A stretch of DNA of 64,000 bases from an uncultured Bacteroidota bacterium (GCA_946186925.1 CAMHPA010000004.1:1-64000), one strand, 5' to 3'. Shown: positions 1 to 9,643, counted from the first letter of the stretch. Numbers and translations: made by a program. The notes: generated by a model not told the origin, from the sequence alone.

Positions 1-271
1 ACTTAACGAACGGTTTTTGAAAATAGGCAAAATCGGGCCTTTTTTGGGCGATTTTTGAGTGATTTTTAGGTCGAAAACGCGGATTTTTGGTTTTAACCAC
101 AAAAAATGTTTACCACGGAAATCACAGAAACCACGGAAATTTTAAAAACGCAGGCGTTTTTTAGTTGGGGGACGCCCTGGCGGGCGGAAATTGTTAGAAA
201 AATTAAAGACAAAATTTTATAAAAACCTCATAACCAATTTTTTACAAATTTTATAATCGATTTTCTTATAA

Positions 272-642
272 TTTCTCACGTCAGCGATAACGCATAAGTT
301 CTAACCAAACGCATCCAAACTGAAACCCATTTCGCCCCGAAGGGGCAGAAGCTCATAGCCCAAGGCAGCGCCTTGGGAAACGATTGCCGCCAATGAAGGT
401 TCGCCCTGAAGGGGCAAAAGAATGGTTGTCGTTGTATAATTAATGTATGTTGCCCTTACAGGGCGCTTTTTCCTTGGTTCGCATTACCCAAGGCGCCGCT
501 ACGCTTGCCTTGGGCTATGTTGTTTTGCGCCTTCAGCGCGCCATGTTTGGATAAATTCGGGTTTGTTTGGTTAGAGATTAATTTTTTCTCTAACTGATTT
601 TATCCGATTCGAACCGATTTTTTCTCGCGTAGCGATAACGCA
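272..642. repeat. Hairpin-rich intergenic repeat island (MITE-like)
   Basis: Several short palindromes (gccccGAAggggc 334-346; cccaaggcAGCgccttggg 359-377; gccctTACagggc 452-464; cccaaggc...gccttggg 487-514; gcgcCTTCAgcgc 527-539). Bounded by imperfect inverted repeats ttctaaccaaacgcatccaaac (299-320) / gtttggata..gtttggttagag (544-576) and by near-direct repeats tttctcacgtcagcgataacgca (272-294) / tttctcgcgtagcgataacgca (621-642). Confidence 0.6.
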
Positions 643-669
643 CAATTTCATATCAAATGCATTCTTACG

Positions 670-975
670 TTACAAAAATCCCAAATCCATCTTGGCTTCT
701 TCGCTCATCATATCCTGGTTCCACTCGGGCTCGAACACAAGGTTTATGTTCACCTGGTGAATACCCGGAACTGATTCCAATTTCATCCGCACCTCGTCCA
801 GAATCTGGTCGGCAATGGGGCAGCCTGGGGCGGTCAGTGTCATTTCAACATCGAGCACGCCCTTGTCTTCCTTCAGATTGTAGATAAGCCCCAAATCGTA
901 CACGTTGACGGGTATTTCGGGGTCGTAAACGGTTTTCAGCTCGTTGATTATTTTGGTTTCAAGCAGTTGGTCCAT
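670..975 (-). CDS. DUF59/MIP18-family Fe-S assembly protein (SufT-like)
   Basis: Translation ...LKTVYDPEIPVNVYDLGLIY...VEMTLTAPGCPIADQI typical of DUF59; next to sufE/sufS. Confidence 0.85.
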   Translation of the reverse strand: MDQLLETKIINELKTVYDPEIPVNVYDLGLIYNLKEDKGVLDVEMTLTAPGCPIADQILDEVRMKLESVPGIHQVNINLVFEPEWNQDMMSEEAKMDLGFL

Positions 976-1091
976 AAATATTTAGGAGTTAGTAAGTTAT
1001 AAGTTTTAGGAGTTATAAGTTACAAGTTAGGATTTTTGATTTACGAATAGTGCGCCTTACACATTACTCTTTACACTTAACACTTTACTCA

Positions 1092-1511
1092 TTACTCCGA
1101 AGCAAACGCCAGCGCGTACATTTTTATCTGCCGCACCATACTTGCGAGGCCGTTTGAGCGGGTGGGCGACAGGTTCTCGCGCAAGCCGATTGCGTCGATA
1201 AAATGCAGGTCGGCTTCGGCAATCTCTTTCGGTGAAAGCCCCGACATCACTTTGATTAGCAGAGCGATAATGCCTTTGGTGATTATGGCGTCGCTGTCGG
1301 CGCGGAAGGTGACAATGCCACCGTTGCAGCTGGCCGTGAGCCACACCTGGCTTTGGCAGCCTTTGATAAGGTTCTGCTCGGTCTTCTCGCTGTCGGGCAT
1401 CGGCTCAAGCTCCTTGCCCAGCTCAATCAGGTACTCATACTTGTCCATCCAGTCGGTGAAGACACCGAACTCGTCAATTATTTGTTGCTGGCGCGATTCT
1501 AATTCGTTCAT
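1092..1511 (-). CDS. sufE: SufE family Fe-S cluster assembly protein
   Basis: MNELESRQQQIIDEFGVFTDWMDKYEYLIELGKELEPMPDSEKTEQNLIKGCQSQVWL with conserved Cys; ORF opens at 1628 but the ATG at 1511 fits the family start. Confidence 0.88.
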   Translation of the reverse strand: MNELESRQQQIIDEFGVFTDWMDKYEYLIELGKELEPMPDSEKTEQNLIKGCQSQVWLTASCNGGIVTFRADSDAIITKGIIALLIKVMSGLSPKEIAEADLHFIDAIGLRENLSPTRSNGLASMVRQIKMYALAFASE

Positions 1512-1555
1512 TTTCAATTCAAAATATCTCGGCACGGATTTGCCGTTTTCGGGTG

Positions 1556-1563
1556 CAAATATA
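1556..1563 (-). promoter_or_regulatory. Candidate Bacteroidota -7 box TATATTTG for sufE
   Basis: Matches TAnnTTTG on the minus strand about 45 nt upstream of the sufE ATG. Confidence 0.45.
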
Positions 1564-1650
1564 GTTTTTGTTGTTGAATCGGTGAATTGTTGAATCGGTG
1601 AATCGATTTTTAGCACAAACCGATTCAAGCAAAATAATCAATTGCATTCT

Positions 1651-2871
1651 CTACTTCAACATACTCACCGCCCGCAGCAGGCTGTCGTGCAGAATGTCAA
1701 TCTCTTCGGTGGTATTGTAGAAGGCTATTGAAGCGCGGACGGTGCCAGGAATGCCGAAGTGCTGCATTATGGGCTCGGTGCAGTGAGTGCCCGTGCGGAC
1801 GGCAATGCCCATTTTGTCGAGCAGGGTGCCAATGTCGAACGGGTGGGCGAAATCAGTCACAAACGAAACCAACGACGCACGCTTCTCAGCGGTGCCAATC
1901 AGTCGCAAATCGCTGATAGATTGGATTTTCTCAGCAAGATAGGTAAAGAGTTCGCTCTCGTAGGCGACAATGTTGTCCATTCCAATGGCCTCAACGTAGC
2001 GCAGTGCCTCGGCAAGAGCGATAATGCCCACATAATTGGGCGTTCCAGCCTCAAATTTGTATGGGAGTTGGTTGAAGGTGGTGCCGCTGAACGACACTGT
2101 CTCAATCATCTCGCCACCGCCCTGATATGGCGGCATCTGGCTGAGCCACTGCTCTTTGCCATACAGCACGCCGACACCTGTCGGACCGTAAATCTTGTGT
2201 CCGCTGAAGACAAGAAAATCGCAGTCGAGTTGCTGAACGTCAATCGCGAAATGCTGAATGGCCTGCGAAGCGTCCACCAGCACGGGAATGTTGTGGCTGT
2301 GGGCAATCTCAATTATCTGCTCAACAGGGTTGATAGTGCCCAAAGTGTTTGAAACATAGACGATTGACAGCAATTTGGTGCGGTCGGTTATCAACTCTTC
2401 GAGTTCGGCCAGATTCAGTTCGCCACGGTCGTCGAAAGCCCATTTAATAACTTTTGCTTTGTGTTGGTTTTCAAGCAGTTGCCACGGAACAAGGTTGCTG
2501 TGGTGCTCCATCTCGGTAACGATTACCTCATCGCCTTCGCTCATAAACTGCTGGCTGAACGAATTTGCCACAAGGTTGATACTCTCGGTGGCTCCGCGGG
2601 TGAAGATTATCTCGCGCTCCGACGCTGCGTTCAGAAACCGCCTGACCGTCTGCCGCGACTCCTCCATTGCCGTGGTGGCAAGGTTGCTCAGGTGGTGGAC
2701 GCCGCGGTGCACGTTGGCGTTGTATTGGGTGTAAACCTCGACAATCTTGTCAATCACGCGGCGCGGCTTCTGTGTGGTGGCCGCATTGTCGAAATAGACG
2801 AGCCGACGGTTGTTGACGGTTTGTTCCAAAATGGGGAAATCTTTGCGTATCTCTCTGACGTCGAAGTTCAT
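1651..2871 (-). CDS. sufS: SufS-type cysteine desulfurase
   Basis: PLP-Lys motif FSGHKIYGPTGVGVLYG; C-terminal RTGTHCTEP; 406 aa. Confidence 0.93.
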   Translation of the reverse strand: MNFDVREIRKDFPILEQTVNNRRLVYFDNAATTQKPRRVIDKIVEVYTQYNANVHRGVHHLSNLATTAMEESRQTVRRFLNAASEREIIFTRGATESINLVANSFSQQFMSEGDEVIVTEMEHHSNLVPWQLLENQHKAKVIKWAFDDRGELNLAELEELITDRTKLLSIVYVSNTLGTINPVEQIIEIAHSHNIPVLVDASQAIQHFAIDVQQLDCDFLVFSGHKIYGPTGVGVLYGKEQWLSQMPPYQGGGEMIETVSFSGTTFNQLPYKFEAGTPNYVGIIALAEALRYVEAIGMDNIVAYESELFTYLAEKIQSISDLRLIGTAEKRASLVSFVTDFAHPFDIGTLLDKMGIAVRTGTHCTEPIMQHFGIPGTVRASIAFYNTTEEIDILHDSLLRAVSMLK

Positions 2872-2875
2872 AGCA

Positions 2876-3709
2876 CTATTTTTTCACAATTCGCATTTTC
2901 ATCATCACATCGTTGAGCGGGCGGTCGTTGCGGTCGGTCTCAACGGCGGCAATACTGTCGATAATATTCAGTCCTTCAACCACTTCGCCAAAAACGGTAT
3001 AATCTCCGTCAAGGAAAGGCGCACCGCCGACAGTGGTGTAGGTTTTGCGCTGCTCGGGGCTGAATTTGAACAGTTTGGCGTCGGAATTCGTCGCAACCAA
3101 ATGCTCCACAAGGCTGTCGCAATAATGGTTGAAGGCGGCGAAGTTGCGTGCGCGCTGCAGTTTGGTCAGTGCCTCTTGGTCGGCCTTGCTCTCGTCCGAT
3201 TTGAGCCAGTCGTTGAGCATTTTCTGCTTGACTGACGCGTTATGCTGCTCTTCGATATGGTCTAAATCTTTGTTAGAGTACACTTTACCCTGCACAATGT
3301 AGAACTGGCAACCCGACGATTTTTTCTCGGGATTGTTGTCGCGTGCGGCAGCCAGAGCGCCGCGCTTGTGGTAAAGGCCATCGACAAACTCGGCAGGGAT
3401 TCGCTCACCGTGGCTTCCTGCGCCCAGCATCTTGCCATTCGGCGCGTTCTTCGAATCGGGGTCGCCGCCCTGAATCATAAAATCCTCAATCACACGGTGA
3501 AAGAGCAGACTATCGTAGAAATGCTCCTTCACGAGCGTTACGAAATTCTGCTTGTGCAGCGGCGTCTGGCCGTAGAGTTTGACCTTCATATTGCCGTACG
3601 GCGTCTCGATAACCGCAAACGCAGGTTTCGGCTTCTTGCGGCTGCCCTTGGCCGACATCAGTCCGACTGAAAGCAGCACTATCGAAATGTAAAACAATGC
3701 CTTTCTCAT
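2876..3709 (-). CDS. Cyclophilin-type peptidylprolyl isomerase, exported
   Basis: Signal-like N-terminus; FHRVIEDFMIQGGDP and VFGEVVEGLNIIDSI motifs. Confidence 0.9.
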   Translation of the reverse strand: MRKALFYISIVLLSVGLMSAKGSRKKPKPAFAVIETPYGNMKVKLYGQTPLHKQNFVTLVKEHFYDSLLFHRVIEDFMIQGGDPDSKNAPNGKMLGAGSHGERIPAEFVDGLYHKRGALAAARDNNPEKKSSGCQFYIVQGKVYSNKDLDHIEEQHNASVKQKMLNDWLKSDESKADQEALTKLQRARNFAAFNHYCDSLVEHLVATNSDAKLFKFSPEQRKTYTTVGGAPFLDGDYTVFGEVVEGLNIIDSIAAVETDRNDRPLNDVMMKMRIVKK

Positions 3710-3717
3710 AATGGGGG

Positions 3718-3725
3718 CAAATATA
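3718..3725 (-). promoter_or_regulatory. Candidate -7 box TATATTTG, very short leader to the PPIase gene
   Basis: TAnnTTTG on the minus strand 8 nt upstream of the ATG at 3709. Confidence 0.4.
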
Positions 3726-3842
3726 GTAAAGGTTTAGAAGTTGAAGGTTTAGAAGTTTAGACTACGGACACGATTTGTTTAATTGGTGAACTGGTGAATC
3801 GAGTTCTCACCAACCCCCAACACCTAATACTCAAATCGTTAC

Positions 3843-5330
3843 TCACGCATTTCCCACCTTCTTGGCCAAATATTCCTGACCTAAAAACTCGGAGCAAGTG
3901 ATTATGGCTGTGAGTGTTACGCCCAATGCGCCGTGAACGTTCAGGTTCTGGCCGGTGAGATATAGGTTGCCCAGTTTGGTGCGTGTCGAGACAAAACCCA
4001 CCTGCGGGCACTTGTAATCCTTGATGATTCCGTAGGCCGAGCCTTCGGGTGTGGCGGTGTAGTCGCGGTAGCTGAGCGGCGTTGTGGTGTAGATGCTCTC
4101 AACGTGCGGCTCAAGGTCGATGCCGTGCTGGCGGATGAAATCGAAAATCTGCCGCGTCTTGGCTTCCTTGAACAGGCGGTAGCGCTCGCCGCGGTGCTCG
4201 GGCTTGCTGTCGGCCCATTCGGCCACTTCTTCGAAATACATCGGAGTCAGGATGGTAACCACTTCGGCCCACTCGCTGTCGACGGTGTGTGCTTGCATCG
4301 AAATCATACAGTTGGTGGTGTGGCCGGGGTAGTTCTGACGGTCGTACCAAACGCTGTTGTAGCCGTGCAGATAAACATTGAAGTTGTTGTATTTCAGACT
4401 TTTCGGCTTCATAATCAGGTAAACCGAGAAGATGCCGTAGGTGTTTGGCAGCGAATTGATGCGTGTGATGTAGGCGTTTTTGATGAGCCGGCACTTGTCG
4501 GTTAGCTCAAGTGTGCGTTGCGGGTGCACGTTCGAGATGATGTTGCGCGCCGCCATAAACTCTTCGCCGTTCACCATCACGCCTTTGGCGCCAGTGTCGT
4601 CGGTTACAATGCGCGTCACTTCGGCGTTGTTGAGCACAGTGCCGCCGTTGGCGCGAATCACTTTTATCAGCTCGTCGCTCACCTGTATGGTGCCGTCCAC
4701 AAAGCGGTAGGCGCTCTCGATGTACGAGTTGTTAATCATTGCGTGGCCGTAGAAGGTCGACATATCGCGGATGCCGCCGTAGAGCAGCGCCGAGCCGGCC
4801 ACAATGTCCTGCAGGTCGGGGTTGCCGATGGTCTCGCTGATGAGCCGCGCCGCCGACGTGCAGAAATAGCGCATTCCTTCGGTGGCAATCACGCCCTGGC
4901 GCAAGGTCTCGATGCTGATAAGGTCGCCTACTTCCTTGAGTTTCTCGACGTATCGCTGCAGATTCTGGCGCTCGGCGGGGAACTGTTGCGCAAGCGTGTC
5001 AACAAACCGCTCGTGGCCCATTGCAAAGTTGTACACCTTGCCGTGGTAGTGAATCTGGTCGAAGGCCTCCTCGTCGAGTTTGCGCAGCTTGAGCTTGTCC
5101 ATTATGCCCAGATACTTGAAATACTGATTCATAATCTGACCATCGTCGAGACTGCCCACATAGTGGATGCCGGTGTCGAGCCGATGACTGCCGCGCTGAT
5201 AGGTCTGGAAGCAGCCGCCGAAGTTGCTGTTCTTCTCGAGCACGCACACGTTGTAGCCTTCCTTGCTCAGAATGGCGCCGCACTCAAGCCCGCCCAGTCC
5301 GCTGCCAATGATTATGATGTCGTATTCCAT
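3843..5330 (-). CDS. CrtI/phytoene desaturase-like NAD(P)/FAD-dependent oxidoreductase
   Basis: IIIGSGLGGLECGAILSKEGYNVCVLEKNSNFGGCFQTY dinucleotide-binding motif; C-terminal GNLYLTGQNLNVHGALGVTLTAI typical of CrtI-like enzymes. Confidence 0.82.
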   Translation of the reverse strand: MEYDIIIIGSGLGGLECGAILSKEGYNVCVLEKNSNFGGCFQTYQRGSHRLDTGIHYVGSLDDGQIMNQYFKYLGIMDKLKLRKLDEEAFDQIHYHGKVYNFAMGHERFVDTLAQQFPAERQNLQRYVEKLKEVGDLISIETLRQGVIATEGMRYFCTSAARLISETIGNPDLQDIVAGSALLYGGIRDMSTFYGHAMINNSYIESAYRFVDGTIQVSDELIKVIRANGGTVLNNAEVTRIVTDDTGAKGVMVNGEEFMAARNIISNVHPQRTLELTDKCRLIKNAYITRINSLPNTYGIFSVYLIMKPKSLKYNNFNVYLHGYNSVWYDRQNYPGHTTNCMISMQAHTVDSEWAEVVTILTPMYFEEVAEWADSKPEHRGERYRLFKEAKTRQIFDFIRQHGIDLEPHVESIYTTTPLSYRDYTATPEGSAYGIIKDYKCPQVGFVSTRTKLGNLYLTGQNLNVHGALGVTLTAIITCSEFLGQEYLAKKVGNA

Positions 5331-5458
5331 AGTTTTTATTTGAACACAGATGACACAGATTTAACTGATTTTCACAGATTTATTTTTAAATGATTTTAAA
5401 CCTCAACTTTCTCAACTTTAAACTTGTTAAACCCGTTAAACCTTAAACTTAAAACCTT

Positions 5459-8400
5459 CTAAACTCTTCCCTCTAAACTCTCACCTTTCCTCATTATATA
5501 AATCGTATTCGATGTGTAGCGGTCGTTCTGAATGGTCTCAACGGTCATTCCGAGTGCGGTGGCAATCTGGCGCATACGCGTTTCCGACAGGAAGCAGAGC
5601 CGCTCTTCGGTCTTGTTGAACTTGATGATGCGCGTCGACATTAGTTCGGTGAAGCGTGTCAGGCGGTGGCGCTGCTGCTCTTCGGTGTTGCCGTCGCGGA
5701 TGATAATCTGGCCGCCGTCGGCAAGGGCTGCCACGCACTTCTCAATCAGTTGCTGCTGATGGTCGGCGCTCATATAGTGCAGCATATCGTTCATTATGAA
5801 CACGTCGCTCTGCGGCAGCGGATATTCGAGCGCGTTGGCTTGCTCGAACCGCAGATGGCAGTGCTGGCGAAGCCATCCGTGCTGCGCCACGGCAATCTTG
5901 TCGTCGTCGTAGTCGATGCCCAGAATGTCGCGGTCGGCCGATGTCTGCGCAAGCATATAGCACAGCGGGCCGAATCCGCAGCCAATGTCGGTGATGCGGG
6001 CGCGGCGCGGTATCAGTTTGTCGAACAACTCGTAGTTGCCTTCCATACGGATTTTCACGCGCAGATACCACTCTTCGACAGGTCCTTTGAAGATGAAATT
6101 GTGCATTATGCGGCTGTGGATGGCTGTGCTCGACGTGGTTGTAAGTTCGTCGTAGAGTTTTTGGTATTCGGCTTTGAACCAGGCCGATATGCGTTTGGTG
6201 CGTTCCTGGTAGGTGTCGCCCCACGAGCGGTCGGTGTGGCTGATGCGCGGCAGAACGCTCACCACAATCTTTCCGCGCCGAACCATAAACGGCTGGTTTT
6301 TAGGTATCACGTCGCCAGTGCCGTAGAGCAGCACGGGCACAATGTCGAGTCCAAGCGTATCGGCAAGCATAAACGCGCCTTTGTGGAAGCGCCCGATGCG
6401 TCCGTCGGCCGAGCGTGTGCCTTCGGGGAAGATGACCACCGAAAAGCCTTCGCTGATGCGCTGCCGCACCGTTTCCTGATTCAGTTCAACGCCGTCGCCC
6501 GTGAAGATGAATCCCGCATAGCGGATGAGTCCGCCAAACACAGGCGACCGCCACACCCATTTGTTGGTCACCATCACCACGCGTGGCGACAGGGCCAGCA
6601 TCGACAGTATGTCCATAAACGACTGATGGTTGGCGATGACCACGGCGGGGCGGTCGAAAACCTGGCTGTCAATGAGCCGTTTGCTGTATCGCACCTGTCG
6701 CGACACAGCAAAAACAAATCGGCACGCTAGGTTCATCAGTCGGCAGATGAGCCGCCGCTTCCATATCCGCCTGACGGGCACCAAATACATCACGAAAGTG
6801 AGCAGCCGCAGCACAAGGCAACTCAGCACAAAGGCGCCGAAGCCGATGAAGGTCAGCAGCACGTCGGCCACGGTGTACGGCATATTGCCCTTTGCGGCGG
6901 GATTGGCAATAAAGAAGTTGAAGATGATGGGCTGAATGGTGAAGGCCACAAGCACCACGGCCAGCATTCCGAACACCGAGAGCAGTGAAATGGACTGAAG
7001 CGCAGGATGTTGCGCGAACACCAGCGCGCCCATTCCCACCACAATGGTGAAGGCTGAGCAGAAAATGGCTGTTTTGTGCGAGTCAAGTGTCTGACGGCCA
7101 GTGCGATACTTGCTCTGAAGGCCGTCCATTATGAATATGCTGAAATCGTCGCCAATGCCGAATATGAAGGTCGAAAGAATGATGTTGATGATGTTGAACT
7201 CGATGCCGAACAGTCCCATCATTCCTAAAATGATGAACCAACTGATGAGCATCGGCAGAAAACTCATCAGCGTGAGTTCGAGCCGACCGAACGAGATGAG
7301 TAACGCAAAGAAAATCAAGAACGAAGACGTGAACAGAATCCAATTGAAGTCGTCGTTCACAGCGTCAATCCATTGGCCAGTGAAGAAGGCGCGGTCGAAA
7401 ATCACCATATCGCGGCTGTCGCTCATCAGACTGTAAACCTGCTGTTTGCACGTGTCGGCCAGGCGCACTTGCGTGATGAGCATCTTTGAGTTGTCTGACG
7501 GCACCTGCCATTCCTGCATCAGCGTTCCGAACGGACCATCGGTGCGGCTCAGGTCGACGGGCTCGAAATCGCCGTCGAACCATCGGTGGAAACTGCTGAA
7601 GGCGCTGGCTTTGAAGTGATAACGCTCGGCTTCGCTCTGCAGCGATTCGTTCAGAATCTGGCGGCGTTCCGTAGTCCAGAAATCGCGCCACAGCGCAATG
7701 CGCCGCCGTTGCTCGCTGGGGCTCACCACAAATCGGCTGGCCGATGCGTAGTCGCGAATCAGCCCCGCCTGCCGCAGGCTGTCGAGTCGGGCGTTGATGC
7801 GGCTGTAGACGGTCAGCACCGAATCGTCGGTGGGGGCCACGCTCACAAACATCACTGTCTTCTCGTCGCCGTCGTAGTACGATTCCAACTTCTCTCGGGC
7901 CGCCTTCAGGTGCTCGGGCTCGTAGTACATATCCATCAGGCTGCTGTTGAAGCGCACGTGGCCCGCGGTGAAGCAACTCACTGCAATCACAACTAGCAGC
8001 GCGCCCACCAGCCAGCGGTTCCGCTCGTAGTGGTAGGCGTTGATTTTCTCGATGAACCGCAGCATCCGTCCGCGTTTCACATCGGCCTGACCTTTAAGGA
8101 AATGTGGCAGAAAAATCAGGCAGAATAGTGTGGTGCCGATGAGCGTGAGTGAAGCGAAAAGCCCGAAATCGCGCAGCAGCGCCGACGATGTGAAAACCAG
8201 CGCAAAAAAGGCACCGATAGTGGTGAAACTGCCCACCGTGAGCGGGTAGGCCAGTTCGTCGATGAGTTGCTCGACGGTGCGCACGTGGTTCTGGTGCGCC
8301 AGCATATGGATTGAGTAACTCAACGCAATGCCGATGACCGCCGCGCCCGCCCCGATGGCTATTGATGAGATTTCGCCTTTCAGCAGAGCGATGAGCGCCA

Positions 8401-9322
8401 GTGCGAAAAGGCAACCGAAAAGTGCGGGGACGATTATCAGCGGAACGGTGCGTTTGCGTTTGAAAATGAGCGAGATGAACACCACAATCACAATCAGCGC
8501 CACGATTGAAGTCAGCGCCGTGTCGTTCTTGATTTGCCGCGCGTTGTAGACGCTCACCGACGCCCCGCCGAAATACTCGGTTTTGACGCCCGTGTGCATC
8601 TTGTTCATTTTGTTGATGTTATCTTCGATGATGGTTACAAGTCCTTCGTTCTCACCGATGCGCCCCATATTGTATTTTGGCGTCAGCACCATCATCAAGG
8701 TCGATGTGTCGGCGGTGAACAGGTAACTGTCAACCACCACGTTGTCCGATTCTATCTCGAAATCTTGCAGATTCTCAAGCGTTTGCAGGCCCATTCCCAT
8801 CGGGTCGCGCAAGATGAACTGCCGTGAGCCCACACCGATGGGCGACACCAGGTTCTGGTAGTTCTGGCGCATCCGACTGGCAATGCCGTCGCGGGTGATG
8901 ATGGTGTCGAGTCGCACATAATCGCTGTCAGTCAGGAAGATGGGTAAATGCGTATAGACGAAATCGCTCACCCCGCCAATCATCTGGTTGTCGATGCGCA
9001 GCAGAATTCCGTTCAGGTAGTCGGCGGCTTCGGTCTGCAGAATTTGCTCAAGTTCTTCGGCCGCCTGAATCAAACTGTCGGCTGGCTCACCCGCACGCGG
9101 CGAGAAGAGCACCACAATCTTATCCTTAACGTTCAGATTCTGAAACACTTCGGCAGTCTTGTCATTGTCACCCGCTGCAGGAAAAAAGTCGGTTACGTTC
9201 TGCCTGAAACTGATTCGCGACACAGCCACGGCCATCAGCGCAATGCTGACCACCAAAAAACTGTAAAACAACACCTTGCGATGCTCGAAAAAGTGATAGA
9301 GACCTATGAATATTTTGCTCAT
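5459..9322 (-). CDS. MMPL/RND-family exporter fused to PlsC-type acyltransferase and SAM methyltransferase
   Basis: One ORF: two RND/MMPL-like multi-TM halves, then acyltransferase motifs NHQSFMD and FPEGTRS, then methyltransferase motif ITDIGCGFGPLCYML. ATG at 9322; ORF opens at 9379 with TTG. Confidence 0.88.
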   Translation of the reverse strand: MSKIFIGLYHFFEHRKVLFYSFLVVSIALMAVAVSRISFRQNVTDFFPAAGDNDKTAEVFQNLNVKDKIVVLFSPRAGEPADSLIQAAEELEQILQTEAADYLNGILLRIDNQMIGGVSDFVYTHLPIFLTDSDYVRLDTIITRDGIASRMRQNYQNLVSPIGVGSRQFILRDPMGMGLQTLENLQDFEIESDNVVVDSYLFTADTSTLMMVLTPKYNMGRIGENEGLVTIIEDNINKMNKMHTGVKTEYFGGASVSVYNARQIKNDTALTSIVALIVIVVFISLIFKRKRTVPLIIVPALFGCLFALALIALLKGEISSIAIGAGAAVIGIALSYSIHMLAHQNHVRTVEQLIDELAYPLTVGSFTTIGAFFALVFTSSALLRDFGLFASLTLIGTTLFCLIFLPHFLKGQADVKRGRMLRFIEKINAYHYERNRWLVGALLVVIAVSCFTAGHVRFNSSLMDMYYEPEHLKAAREKLESYYDGDEKTVMFVSVAPTDDSVLTVYSRINARLDSLRQAGLIRDYASASRFVVSPSEQRRRIALWRDFWTTERRQILNESLQSEAERYHFKASAFSSFHRWFDGDFEPVDLSRTDGPFGTLMQEWQVPSDNSKMLITQVRLADTCKQQVYSLMSDSRDMVIFDRAFFTGQWIDAVNDDFNWILFTSSFLIFFALLISFGRLELTLMSFLPMLISWFIILGMMGLFGIEFNIINIILSTFIFGIGDDFSIFIMDGLQSKYRTGRQTLDSHKTAIFCSAFTIVVGMGALVFAQHPALQSISLLSVFGMLAVVLVAFTIQPIIFNFFIANPAAKGNMPYTVADVLLTFIGFGAFVLSCLVLRLLTFVMYLVPVRRIWKRRLICRLMNLACRFVFAVSRQVRYSKRLIDSQVFDRPAVVIANHQSFMDILSMLALSPRVVMVTNKWVWRSPVFGGLIRYAGFIFTGDGVELNQETVRQRISEGFSVVIFPEGTRSADGRIGRFHKGAFMLADTLGLDIVPVLLYGTGDVIPKNQPFMVRRGKIVVSVLPRISHTDRSWGDTYQERTKRISAWFKAEYQKLYDELTTTSSTAIHSRIMHNFIFKGPVEEWYLRVKIRMEGNYELFDKLIPRRARITDIGCGFGPLCYMLAQTSADRDILGIDYDDDKIAVAQHGWLRQHCHLRFEQANALEYPLPQSDVFIMNDMLHYMSADHQQQLIEKCVAALADGGQIIIRDGNTEEQQRHRLTRFTELMSTRIIKFNKTEERLCFLSETRMRQIATALGMTVETIQNDRYTSNTIYIMRKGESLEGRV

Positions 9323-9367
9323 TGCTTGTGTGCCCCGTTTGGGAAAATCTTCAAAAGAATTTTCGGC

Positions 9368-9375
9368 AAATGTAA
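9368..9375 (-). promoter_or_regulatory. Candidate -7 box TACATTTG for the MMPL fusion gene
   Basis: Minus strand TACATTTG about 45 nt upstream of the ATG at 9322. Confidence 0.35.
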
Positions 9376-9379
9376 CCAA

Positions 9380-9643
9380 TTAGGTATGATAAGCGAATTG
9401 TTTGTAGGGTGGAAAGGTGAAAGTTTTTTGGGAATAGTCGGTCAGCATTTTTGCTTTTGCGATTTTCTGTTCGCGATAGTTGTCAGGTGAGTTATATGCG
9501 CCATAGAGCAATTCAATGGAAGTGATGACCGATATACAGCACAATTGGTTTTTCTCGATGCATTGTTGGCGGACGCGCTGATTGCCGCGTAGCAGTTCAA
9601 TACAAGTGGAAGTTTCCAAAAGATACTTGAACGTAGCCATCAA
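9380..9643 (-). pseudogene. Truncated, probably degenerate VapC-type PIN toxin
   Basis: YLLETSTCIELLRGN aligns with the usual YLLDTNxCI start (D to E); SxxELLYGA retained; ends at 87 aa without the C-terminal acidic half of a PIN domain. Confidence 0.65.

Noticed and set aside
1512-1628. N-terminal extension of SufE
   Set aside because: It is encoded by the tandem-repeat spacer and promoter box; the family start fits the ATG at 1511.
9323-9379. MVTFAENSFEDFPKRGTQA as a VapC C-terminal remnant fused to the MMPL protein
   Set aside because: The segment contains a good -7 box (TACATTTG) and a normal ATG follows at 9322; likeness to a PIN C-terminus is too weak.
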